From NCBI GenBank assembly GCA_025352785.1, contig JANXSD010000095.1, positions 1 through 51,737 of the forward strand: a DNA stretch of 51,737 nucleotides. Reading direction: 5' to 3'. This document shows, one piece after another, positions 25,678-33,926 of this stretch. Numbering within the stretch: the stretch's first letter is position 1; each line of letters starts with the position of its first letter. The notes beneath the pieces are model-generated. The model was not told the DNA's origin, did no database searches, and saw only the letters and a list, made by a program, of their open reading frames with translations. The DNA comes from Bacteroidota bacterium (GTDB lineage: Bacteria; Bacteroidota; Bacteroidia; AKYH767-A; OLB10). A program made the position numbers and the translations under genes.

Positions 25678-26244
25678 TTATGCTAATCTATGACTAATTA
25701 CTTCCTCTATTCCTAAAAACAGTTGATTAGGATTATATGTTCTCCAACGAGAATCGTTCAATTCACCTCCGTAAATAAGATAATAGTCGATGTTATTCTT
25801 GGAAAACTCTTGTAAAACGTGATCTCTAAAATTTAAGGCAACGATCCATCCATCTTCCACATCATCAAACCATTCTTGGTAATAGCAATCGTCGGAAGCA
25901 TGAAAATTCAATACGTTTTCACCGATCAAAATGAATTTATTTATTCCATTGCGAATCATTACATCAATTACATCACGCTTAAGCAACATAATATCGTTGT
26001 TGATAGCGTCATTCCATTCGCCGATAAATTCTAGTATTGCAAAATTTTGATCATAGTCGGCAAAAAGTATTTTCATGTATAACGTACTTGATCCAAAATC
26101 ATCCCATTGAGGATGAATATAATAATTATACACTGTATTTGTATATTCAAATTCATTGTACTCTCTTCCATAAAATGGAGATAAATCATCTTCATCTGCC
26201 ATGTAAAGATGACGCCATGAATAATAAGGTTCAATATCTTGCAT
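25678..26244 (-). CDS. Conserved-looking acidic protein of unknown function
   Basis: I do not recognise this 188-residue protein. It is rich in Asp, Glu, Tyr and Trp, has no signal peptide or membrane helix, and mixes hydrophobic strands with helices (LFADYDQNFAILEFIGEWND, NGINKFILIGENVLNF, NNIDYYLIYGGELND), which looks like a compact alpha/beta domain. Normal codon use, an ATG start and the 40-base spacing to the RlpA-like gene make it a believable gene, and the two may form an operon. A cytoplasmic role connected to the cell wall is a guess from neighbours only. Confidence 0.7.
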   Translation of the reverse strand: MQDIEPYYSWRHLYMADEDDLSPFYGREYNEFEYTNTVYNYYIHPQWDDFGSSTLYMKILFADYDQNFAILEFIGEWNDAINNDIMLLKRDVIDVMIRNGINKFILIGENVLNFHASDDCYYQEWFDDVEDGWIVALNFRDHVLQEFSKNNIDYYLIYGGELNDSRWRTYNPNQLFLGIEEVISHRLA

Positions 26245-26351
26245 ACTAATACTCTTTCTCTCTCTCCATGCATTGGAGATTATACAAATTTCACGAATTT
26301 TTTTTTAGGATTCACTATTTACATAAAACTTTTTTATTTGTTCGCAGTTAA

Positions 26352-27164
26352 TTACTTTTTGAATGCTTCCATCGCCATTCTCACACTTCCATTTTCTAGT
26401 AATAATTTACTTGCAATATCTTCATTGATATTTAACGCTTGCATCAGCATTTTGGTTCCTCTATCAATAAGTTTATTGTTACTTAATTGCATGTCAACCA
26501 TTTTATTTCCGCGCACTTTTCCCAAGCGAATCATCGTAGCAGTTGAAATCATATTCAGCACTAATTTTTGTGCGGTTCCAGCCTTCATACGGGTGCTGCC
26601 AGTCACGAATTCCGGACCAACTGCCACCTCGATGGCATGATCAGAAACTTTTCCTACCGGGCTTCCAGGATTACAAGTAATGCATGCTGTAAGGATTTTA
26701 TTATTCTTACATTCAGTAAGTGCACCAATCACATAGGGCGTAGTTCCCGATGCTGCGATACCAATTACAACATCATCACTGGTGATGGAATATTCTAATA
26801 GATCTTTCCAACCTTGATGTATATCATCTTCAGCAAATTCAACAGCTTTACGAATTGCTACATCACCACCAGCAATAATGCCAATAACCAATCCATGAGG
26901 CACTCCAAAAGTAGGAGGACATTCCGATGCATCAACAATTCCTAATCGTCCGCTGGTTCCTGCACCCATATAAAAAAGTCGACCACCAATTTTCATTTGT
27001 AAAATGATTGCATCCACTAGTTTTTCAATATCAGGAATTACTTTTTCAATAGCCAGTGGTACAGATTTATCTTCTCGATTTATATTTTCAAGCAGTTCTT
27101 TTATGTTCATCTTTTCGAGATGATCATACTTCGATTCTGATTCTGTAATTCGGTTAAATGTCAT
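26352..27164 (-). CDS. murQ: N-acetylmuramic acid 6-phosphate etherase
   Basis: A 270-residue SIS-domain lyase that cleaves the lactyl ether of MurNAc-6-phosphate to give GlcNAc-6-phosphate and D-lactate, in recycling of cell-wall sugar. TESESKYDHLEKM at the N-terminus, the sugar-phosphate loop MGAGTSGRLGIVDASECPP (with the catalytic Glu), IAASGTTPYVIGAL and STRMKAGTAQKLVLNMIST are diagnostic. It is somewhat shorter than E. coli MurQ (about 298), lacking part of the C-terminal helical end. It lies 27 bases after the E1 fusion gene and is probably read from that promoter. No MurP or AnmK is present here. Confidence 0.95.
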   Translation of the reverse strand: MTFNRITESESKYDHLEKMNIKELLENINREDKSVPLAIEKVIPDIEKLVDAIILQMKIGGRLFYMGAGTSGRLGIVDASECPPTFGVPHGLVIGIIAGGDVAIRKAVEFAEDDIHQGWKDLLEYSITSDDVVIGIAASGTTPYVIGALTECKNNKILTACITCNPGSPVGKVSDHAIEVAVGPEFVTGSTRMKAGTAQKLVLNMISTATMIRLGKVRGNKMVDMQLSNNKLIDRGTKMLMQALNINEDIASKLLLENGSVRMAMEAFKK

Positions 27165-27191
27165 AATAAAAATCTGTATCCCTTAGTAGAT

Positions 27192-29615
27192 TTAGTAGAT
27201 TGCAGGATATTTAGTAGGATTATATCGATGCATCATTTCATATACCGTATCGAAAACATCTTCAGTACTTGGCTTCGAGAAATAATCGCCATCAGAACCA
27301 TAGGCAGGACGATGTTCTTTTGCAGTTAACGTTTTCGGTTCTGTATCAAGAAATTTATAAGCACCTTGCATCTCCATAACTTGTTGCATCATGAATGCGG
27401 TTGCACCACCAGGCACATCTTCGTCGAAAAATAAAACCTTATTTGTTTTTGCAATTGATTTAACGATGTGATGATTGATGTCGAAAGGAAGTAAACTTTG
27501 TACATCAATTAATTCGCAAGATACATGATGCTCTGCTAATTGTTGAACTGCTTCTTGAGCAATTCTGCAGCATGAACCATACGTTACAATTGTAATATCA
27601 TTACCTTCAACCAACGTTTCAGGAACTCCAATATGAATTCTGAAATCACCAAGGTTGGAAGGAAGTTTTTCTTTGATGCGATATCCGTTTAGCGGTTCAA
27701 TAATTAAAGCAGGTTCATCAGAAGCAAGAATGGTATTGTAAAATCCTGCGGCTTGCGTCATGTTACGAGGAGTTAAAACATGAATTCCCCGAATAGCTCC
27801 TAAAATAAATTGCATAGGAGAACCTGAATGCCATACACCTTCTAAACGATGACCGCGTGTACTAATTATCAATGGTGCTTTTTGTCCGCCTTTGGTGCGA
27901 TAATGTAAACATGCAAGATCATCACTCATGATTTGAATTGCATACGCAAGATAATCTAAGTATTGAATTTCTGCAATGGGTCGGAAACCGCGAAGAGCTA
28001 AACCGATACCTTGTCCGAGTATTGTTGCTTCACGAATTCCTGTATCAATGATTCTATTATCGCCATGTTTCTCTTGCAATCCTGCATACGTTTGATTTAC
28101 GCCACCGATACCGCCAACATCTTCACCGAAAGCAACTACTTCAGGATGACGAGAAAAAATAGTATCGAAATTTGCAAGCAATACTTCACGACCATCTACC
28201 ATTGGAGCATCTGTTGCATACTGTATCGCATTAACTTTTACATCAAGTGCGTTCCATTTACTTTGACTGTATTGATGTCCATCATAACGATCTTTATTGA
28301 TCATCATATAATTTTTTAGCCACGAAATTAATTGATTACGTTCTTGAAAATTCTCATCTTTCAACATACGCAAAACTTTCTTAATAACAATGATAATTTC
28401 CTTGCGTTCAGGTTCTGCTAACTCACGAAGTTGATTGATAAAACGTTCTATAAAAACTTTATTTTTACTTTTTGTTGTTGCAGCTGTAAGCAGTGATATT
28501 GCATCTGCTAATTCTGTTTTAATTCCAGTTTGTTGTGCATCCCAAGCGAGACGTTTAGCATCGTTCACAGTTTTTTTAGCAGCAGTTTCTATCTGATCTA
28601 AATCTTCAGTAGTTGCGATAGCAGATTCAAGAATCCACTCCCGCATTTTACGATTGCAATCAAATTCTTCTTCCCATGCTAATCGTTCTTTCGACTTGTA
28701 GCGTTCGTGCGAACCACTTGTTGAATGTCCTTGTGGTTGTGTTAATTCACGGATATGAAATAATGTTGGAATATGTTTTTCGCGACATAATGCAACACCT
28801 TTCTCGTAAGTCTCGACTAAGCTAACATAGTCCCAACCATTAGCAATTAAAATTTGATAGCCTTCTTTTTCGTTAGTGCGTTCGAAGCCTTTAAGTATTT
28901 CAGAAATATTTTGTTTGGTAGTTTGATATTTTGCAGAAACAGAAATTCCATAACCATCATCCCATACCGACATTGCCATTGGAATCTGTAAAACACCTGC
29001 GGCATTAAATGCTTCAAAGAAAATTCCTTCTGATGTTGATGCATCACCAATTGTTCCGAATGCAACTTCATTTCCATTTAATGTAAAGCCACTCATTTTT
29101 TCTGCAAGAGCGGGGTTGCTACGGTATAATTTTGATGCATAAGCAAGTCCAACCAATCGTGGCATCTGACCACCTGTTGGAGAGATATCAGCAGAAGAAT
29201 TTTTTAAGTTCACTAAATCTTTCCAGCTTCCATCTTCGTTAAGCAATCGAGTAGAGTAGTGGCCATTCATACAACGACCTGCTGATGATGGTTCTGCATT
29301 CACATCAGGATTTGCATAAAGTTGTGCGAAAAATTCTTGGATAGTTAATAGTCCTGCGGCGAACATAAAAGTTTGATCACGATAATATCCCGAGCGGAAA
29401 TCACCATTACGAAAAGCCTTTGCCATTGCAAGTTGAGCAACCTCTTTTCCATCACCAAATATTCCAAATTTGGCTTTGCCTGTCAGTACCTCTTTTCTAC
29501 CTAATAGACTTGCCTGACGACTTTCAACTGCTATTCGGTAATCGTTCAAAACTTCCACTTTAAACTCGTTAAAGCTAAGTTGTTGCTTGTCAGTATTTTG
29601 GGTTTGGTTATTCAT
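27192..29615 (-). CDS. 2-oxoacid dehydrogenase E1, alpha and beta subunits fused
   Basis: An 807-residue thiamine-diphosphate enzyme combining E1-alpha (about 15-390) and E1-beta (about 455-800), joined by a helical linker (about 395-450). E1 decarboxylates a 2-oxoacid, probably branched-chain type, and passes the acyl group to lipoyl-E2. The TPP motif is a variant: GDASTSEG (190-197) in place of GDG, and WDDGYGIS (218-225) in place of NN. The beta half has FGEDVGGIGGVNQTYAGL, DTGIREATILGQGIGLALRG, and FFDEDVPGGATAFMMQ. Separate alpha and beta genes are usual in other phyla; fused forms are known in Bacteroidota. No E2 or E3 gene is in the window. It has its own promoter and precedes murQ. 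Confidence 0.88.
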   Translation of the reverse strand: MNNQTQNTDKQQLSFNEFKVEVLNDYRIAVESRQASLLGRKEVLTGKAKFGIFGDGKEVAQLAMAKAFRNGDFRSGYYRDQTFMFAAGLLTIQEFFAQLYANPDVNAEPSSAGRCMNGHYSTRLLNEDGSWKDLVNLKNSSADISPTGGQMPRLVGLAYASKLYRSNPALAEKMSGFTLNGNEVAFGTIGDASTSEGIFFEAFNAAGVLQIPMAMSVWDDGYGISVSAKYQTTKQNISEILKGFERTNEKEGYQILIANGWDYVSLVETYEKGVALCREKHIPTLFHIRELTQPQGHSTSGSHERYKSKERLAWEEEFDCNRKMREWILESAIATTEDLDQIETAAKKTVNDAKRLAWDAQQTGIKTELADAISLLTAATTKSKNKVFIERFINQLRELAEPERKEIIIVIKKVLRMLKDENFQERNQLISWLKNYMMINKDRYDGHQYSQSKWNALDVKVNAIQYATDAPMVDGREVLLANFDTIFSRHPEVVAFGEDVGGIGGVNQTYAGLQEKHGDNRIIDTGIREATILGQGIGLALRGFRPIAEIQYLDYLAYAIQIMSDDLACLHYRTKGGQKAPLIISTRGHRLEGVWHSGSPMQFILGAIRGIHVLTPRNMTQAAGFYNTILASDEPALIIEPLNGYRIKEKLPSNLGDFRIHIGVPETLVEGNDITIVTYGSCCRIAQEAVQQLAEHHVSCELIDVQSLLPFDINHHIVKSIAKTNKVLFFDEDVPGGATAFMMQQVMEMQGAYKFLDTEPKTLTAKEHRPAYGSDGDYFSKPSTEDVFDTVYEMMHRYNPTKYPAIY

Positions 29616-29631
29616 AAGTGGCGCTAATATT

Positions 29632-29661
29632 CAAAAATACGAAATGGCGCGACAAGATCAA
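29632..29661 (-). promoter_or_regulatory. Promoter of the E1 fusion gene
   Basis: On the minus strand TTG (29661-29659) is followed after 19 bases by TATTTTTG (29639-29632), a full match to the Bacteroidota consensus. The -7 box ends 16 bases before the ATG at 29615, so the leader is short. Confidence 0.62.
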
Positions 29662-29774
29662 AGGTTATTAGGAGAAGGTTTATGTATTGGGATGAATTGC
29701 CCTTTTAAGAAACCAAAGTTTTTTCTTTTGATTAAAAGACTAACCTAAAATTAAAAATAATAAAGTACGATTTT

Positions 29775-30635
29775 TTAAATCAATCTTGAAGTAATTACAA
29801 ACACAGAAAAAACAACACTTGCGATTCCATTTGTTGTTGCGAAAGCGAGATTTACTTTACTTAAATCATTTGGTTTTACTAACGTATGTTGATAGATTAA
29901 TAAACTTGTGAATATAATCCAGCCTGCATAATAAATCCAATTGAAATTTCCTGTTAGTCCTGCTGCTAATAGAAAAAGTGAAGCAGCAATATGTAAATTA
30001 TTGGAGAGCGTTAATGATCTTACCGTTCCAAAAACTCTAGGTATGGAATACAGATCTTGTGAGCGATCGAAATCTTCGTCTTGTAATGCATAGATGATAT
30101 CGAATCCGCTTACCCAACATAATACAGCGAAAGAAAATAATAATGGTAGCAATGCAAATTTTCCTGTTACTGCAATCCATGCGCCGATGGGAGCGAGAGA
30201 TAATCCGAGTCCAAGAATTAAATGGCAGAGTGATGTAAATCGTTTCGTATAACTATATCCTAAAATTAATGCTAATGCAATTGGGGATAGAAAGAAACAA
30301 GCCGAATTGATGGTGTAGGTTGTTATGATAAACGCAATACAATTTAACATCACAAAAAATATTGCTGAATTGGGCGAGATCACTCCAGCAGGAATTTCTC
30401 GTATGGCAGTTCGTGGATTTTTTGCATCAAAATGACGATCTGCCCAACGATTAAAAGCCATTGCTGCCGAACGAGCGAAGACCATACACAAAACTACTTT
30501 AAGAGCTAATACTCCGCTAAATGTAAAATTCTCCTGCGTAATTGCTAATGTAAATCCTATCGCCGCAAACGGAAGTGCAAATAGCGTATGACTAAATTTT
30601 ATTAAGGAGAGGTAATGAGTAAGTTTTTGCAACAT
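29775..30635 (-). CDS. UbiA-family polyprenyltransferase
   Basis: A 286-residue membrane prenyltransferase with about eight or nine helices. The first aspartate-rich motif is NRWADRHFD (62-70) and the second is DEDFDRSQD, as in 4-hydroxybenzoate-type enzymes of this superfamily; IKFSHTLFALPFA and AARSAAMAFNR-type segments fit the group annotated as UbiA-like/MqnP. In Bacteroidota quinone is usually menaquinone, so a prenylation step in the futalosine menaquinone pathway (MqnP) is likelier than ubiquinone synthesis; no other quinone genes are in view to confirm. Its own -7 box lies five bases before the ATG. Confidence 0.85.
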   Translation of the reverse strand: MLQKLTHYLSLIKFSHTLFALPFAAIGFTLAITQENFTFSGVLALKVVLCMVFARSAAMAFNRWADRHFDAKNPRTAIREIPAGVISPNSAIFFVMLNCIAFIITTYTINSACFFLSPIALALILGYSYTKRFTSLCHLILGLGLSLAPIGAWIAVTGKFALLPLLFSFAVLCWVSGFDIIYALQDEDFDRSQDLYSIPRVFGTVRSLTLSNNLHIAASLFLLAAGLTGNFNWIYYAGWIIFTSLLIYQHTLVKPNDLSKVNLAFATTNGIASVVFSVFVITSRLI

Positions 30636-30640
30636 GAATA

Positions 30641-30648
30641 CAAAAGTA
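30641..30648 (-). promoter_or_regulatory. -7 box abutting the UbiA-family gene
   Basis: TACTTTTG on the minus strand fits TAnnTTTG and ends only five bases upstream of the ATG at 30635, implying a leaderless or near-leaderless transcript. No TTG with standard spacing was found. Confidence 0.45.
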
Positions 30649-30755
30649 TTTAAAAGGATTCATTAAGATGCATTGCATGCTATTTCATTTGAAATAAAAT
30701 TATCAAGGCTTTCTAAAACAAAAAGGGTAATTAACATTACTGCCAATCGCTTTTG

Positions 30756-30993
30756 AATTAATTTTATTTCTTATTCGAATATAATTCGCTTTGTACTTTT
30801 TTTTCCTTCATCAGTAAAAGAAATAAGATATAATCCTGCAGGTAACTTTTCTCTGAAAATTTCAATTTTATCCTGACTAGAAGAAATATTCATGCTTCGT
30901 AATCTTTTGCCAATAGCATTTATCAATTCTAATTTCGAAGTGTTGCTGTGTGTAGGAAAAGTAATTGTTATTTTATCGTTGGAAGGATTTGGC
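30756..30993. repeat. Copy A of a duplicated T9SS sorting-domain sequence
   Basis: This stretch is strongly similar at DNA level to 33689-33926. The match includes an identical 35-base block across the stop codon (30756-30790) and extends 15 bases past the stop, so it is DNA duplication or gene conversion and not only protein similarity. Confidence 0.75.
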
Positions 30994-31154
30994 TGAATAA
31001 TTATATTGAACTTAAAAATATTATTTTCAATTAATCCTATCCAAGTTTCATTATAAAGTGAATCACTACTTAAACAAATATTATCAAAATAATATGCGGA
31101 ACGGGAACCAATTGGACCAATCGTCATCGTATCTGTAGGAGCAAGTTCCTCCAT
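30771..31154 (-). pseudogene. Headless remnant of a T9SS-secreted protein (sorting domain only)
   Basis: A 127-codon frame (counting from the ATG at 31154; a TTG lies three codons earlier) with no signal peptide. It begins in the middle of a beta-sandwich-like segment (MTIGPIGSRSAYYFDNICL, as in the ends of carbohydrate-binding or discoidin-type domains), then carries a full type IX sorting domain: IIQPNPSNDKITITFP, then EKLPAGLYLISFTDEGKKST and the C-terminal RIIFE. Without a signal peptide it could not reach the periplasm. An in-frame stop lies just upstream, and only 29 bases separate it from the M43 protease stop. It is best read as the 3' end of a lost gene. Confidence 0.75.
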
Positions 31155-31192
31155 GTTACGCAATAATTATTTTTTATTTGTAGCCATGAGTT

Positions 31193-33397
31193 TTACTGCA
31201 GCGTAATTTTTTTATTAATTACTCTATTGCTACTATCAATAATTTTCAAAAAATATATCCCTTTTTGCACATTGCTTAGATCTATTGTCGTTTGCTTCTT
31301 ATTTATTATCAAATGATTTACTTCTTGTCCAACGACATCATACATATTTATGCTTACTATTTTATAATCTATGCTTTCAATGGTTAGTTGGCTGGTCGCT
31401 GGATTTGGATAAATAATCATAGAATTTTCAAAAGTATTTTGCTGTAGTCCAACAGCTGAAATACAAACGGAATCTAAAGAAAATGTTCCACAGTTTTTAT
31501 CAGCCCACCAGGAAAATGCACGATAGCATCCAATCTGTGTCATGGTATATAACTCATAATCTGAATTTAGAATGGGTGTTCCGTTAAAATACCATTCATG
31601 GTGATTTCCGGCAGGATAATCCAAAAGGTTACCTCCCAAATTACTTATGTTTCCGGGCAATGATACATCGGAGCCAATAACTGTAATAATATTGGATCTG
31701 GATATACATCCATTAGTATCTGTTTGGTATATCCAAAAAGCATTAAAGGAATTAAGGGAAGTGGAGTAGGTGCTGTCATGAAAGCCTTGTAAATTTCCTT
31801 GGTAATAATACAACTGACTATTAAGCCAGATAGGACTGTATGTAATTAATAGATTAATGGGATTACCAATACAGAAAGTAGAATCACCAGGAGCAATGCT
31901 AACAACAGCTGAAGTAGGAGCAGGTACCGTATTTACGGATACAGGATAACAGACAGACCACACAAGTCCGGCCGAATCAATCGTTGTAAGAGAAATAACA
32001 AATGGAGTAGTAGGAGTAGTGAAAGAACTATTTTGTGTAGTATCTCCATTAGTCCAATAATAATGAGCCATTCCGGGTTCACCCTGAAAGGTTAATGTTT
32101 CTCCCGCACATGCATTAATTTGGCCGGAGGCAGAAAGCCTTAAACCTAAATAACCATTTATTAAAGGATAGTTTTGATATGGATAATATTGTGCGAAAAT
32201 TATTTGTGTTATCGTATCAATACCACCAATTCCTTGTGCATAAAGCTTCACAGCATATGATCCAGTTGCCAGGGGATTGTATTTAAATGAATTCCCATAA
32301 TAATCTACAATTCCATCGCCATCATAATCCCATCGTGCACTGATGCTGTTTAAACTTGTGTTGCTTAATATTATCCCTCCGCAAGCGGGCGTTGCTGTAA
32401 AAGAAGCTGTAGGAACAGTACCTCCCGGATGTTGTCCACAACCATTTGATTGCAATAACAATGTTCTTATCTGACCAAGTGAAGCATTCATTCTATCGCT
32501 TTGTCCTAATGTAAATGATAATGGGCAAGAAGTATAATCCATGTAATTGGGCAAATCATTTACATCAGCTATAAAGGAATTGAAACCACTCGTGTCATTC
32601 ATTTCGGTAGAACAGGAATTTTGCGGACACGTATAGGTAGTGTCTGACGCATCAGGTGGAGTATCGCAAACATAATCGCCATTGAGTAGACAATTAAAGT
32701 TGGCACAGACACCATTAAATGTATGATACAATCCAAGGTAATGTCCTACTTCGTGAGTTGTTACTTCAGAATTTAAAACGTTATATCTTTCTACTATTCC
32801 ATCATTCTGCTGACCTAAAGAGCCAGGGAGATATGCATACCCTCCGTAGATTTTGCCATTCTCTTGTACCACTTTTATTACCCAAATATTCAGATAGAGA
32901 AGAGGATCCCAACGGTTTACATTCTTTAATAAAAAATCGTTGGAAGTTGGAAGTGATAAATCTGTTTGAGAAGATACATCGCGTGTGATTCCGTTAGTCG
33001 GATTTCCCCATGGGTCAATGGAAGCTAGGCAAAACTGTATGCCCACATTGTTACCTGTGCTGTCAGTATAAAGAGCTGCATTTTGAAATCGAAAATTTAA
33101 TTGATTGATGCTTGCAATAACATCAGAATCAGAAATATTCTCAGGGCCATTTTGGTGAACAATGTGTACAACTACAGGGATGTAACTTGTAGCTGACATT
33201 AGTCTTCTTTTGTCCTCCAATGATTTAATAGCTTGATGAAATAAAATTTGATTTACATTATCTTCTCTCTGTTTAAAGTCAGGATCATTATTTAATTGAA
33301 TTAATCGGGCAGCATCTGTCCCGCAAAAAGACTGTTGTGCATATATACCTATTACATTAAATACGCAAAGTAGGATTGTTACTATTATTTTTTTCAT
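31193..33397 (-). CDS. T9SS-secreted M43-family zinc metalloprotease
   Basis: A 734-residue exported protease. Signal peptide MKKIIVTILLCVFNVIGIYAQ, a propeptide, then a pappalysin-like (M43) catalytic domain with zinc site HEVGHYLGLYH (His215, Glu216, His219, His225) and Met-turn NYMDY (284-288). A PKD-like domain follows (SFTATPACGGIILSN, WDYDGDGIVDYYGN), then further beta domains, and a type IX sorting domain from about 660 (IIYPNPATSQLTIES to the C-terminal NKKITLQ). It should be secreted and attached to the cell surface. Many cysteines in the catalytic region suggest disulfides. Its sorting domain is of a different sequence type from the duplicated pair on either side. Confidence 0.92.
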   Translation of the reverse strand: MKKIIVTILLCVFNVIGIYAQQSFCGTDAARLIQLNNDPDFKQREDNVNQILFHQAIKSLEDKRRLMSATSYIPVVVHIVHQNGPENISDSDVIASINQLNFRFQNAALYTDSTGNNVGIQFCLASIDPWGNPTNGITRDVSSQTDLSLPTSNDFLLKNVNRWDPLLYLNIWVIKVVQENGKIYGGYAYLPGSLGQQNDGIVERYNVLNSEVTTHEVGHYLGLYHTFNGVCANFNCLLNGDYVCDTPPDASDTTYTCPQNSCSTEMNDTSGFNSFIADVNDLPNYMDYTSCPLSFTLGQSDRMNASLGQIRTLLLQSNGCGQHPGGTVPTASFTATPACGGIILSNTSLNSISARWDYDGDGIVDYYGNSFKYNPLATGSYAVKLYAQGIGGIDTITQIIFAQYYPYQNYPLINGYLGLRLSASGQINACAGETLTFQGEPGMAHYYWTNGDTTQNSSFTTPTTPFVISLTTIDSAGLVWSVCYPVSVNTVPAPTSAVVSIAPGDSTFCIGNPINLLITYSPIWLNSQLYYYQGNLQGFHDSTYSTSLNSFNAFWIYQTDTNGCISRSNIITVIGSDVSLPGNISNLGGNLLDYPAGNHHEWYFNGTPILNSDYELYTMTQIGCYRAFSWWADKNCGTFSLDSVCISAVGLQQNTFENSMIIYPNPATSQLTIESIDYKIVSINMYDVVGQEVNHLIINKKQTTIDLSNVQKGIYFLKIIDSSNRVINKKITLQ

Positions 33398-33688
33398 TGT
33401 ATGAAAATACGATTAAAAAGTGGATATAGTTAGTTCTTTAGGTTATTTGTAACATTATTTGTCAGAAGCTTAAATGGGTTAATTCTAAACAAACACGAAT
33501 AACTTTAAAGGATTGGCGTAATGAGTGATTCGTGAGAATGGACTCTTGTAAATGCTAAAATAAGAATTATTGGTATTTATTTCATCATTCATAATAATGA
33601 TTTTTTTTCTTCAGTCTGAAGATTGAACTCCAAAAGTGGCTTGCATTTTAAATAGTATATACATTATAAAATTTCAATCTCTTTTTAA
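33398..33688. other. Spacer between the two protease genes
   Basis: About 290 bases with no supported gene. It should hold the promoter of the M43 protease, but no full TAnnTTTG match was found near its start. No strong hairpin terminator for the subtilase gene was recognised. Confidence 0.4.
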
Positions 33689-33926
33689 AATTAATTTTAT
33701 TTCTTATTCGAATATAATTCGCTGCGTGCTTGTTTTACCTTCATCAGAAAAAGAAATTAGATATAATCCTGCAGGTAACTTTTCTCTAGCAATTTCAATT
33801 TTATCCTGACTAGTAGAAATCGAAATGCTTCTTAACTTTTCTCCAATTGAATTCATCAAATTTAATTTTGCATTATTTCCGTGACTTGGAAAAGTGATTG
33901 TAATTTTATCGTTGGATGGATTTGGG
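33689..33926. repeat. Copy B of a duplicated T9SS sorting-domain sequence
   Basis: Counterpart of 30756-30993; it encodes the sorting domain of the subtilase and 15 bases beyond the stop. Most differences from copy A fall in variable positions of the domain, while KLPAGLYLISF and PNPSNDKITITFP are kept. Confidence 0.75.

Noticed and set aside
28011-28319. 102-codon plus-strand ORF opposite the E1 fusion
   Set aside because: Antisense to a strongly conserved coding region; no recognisable features.
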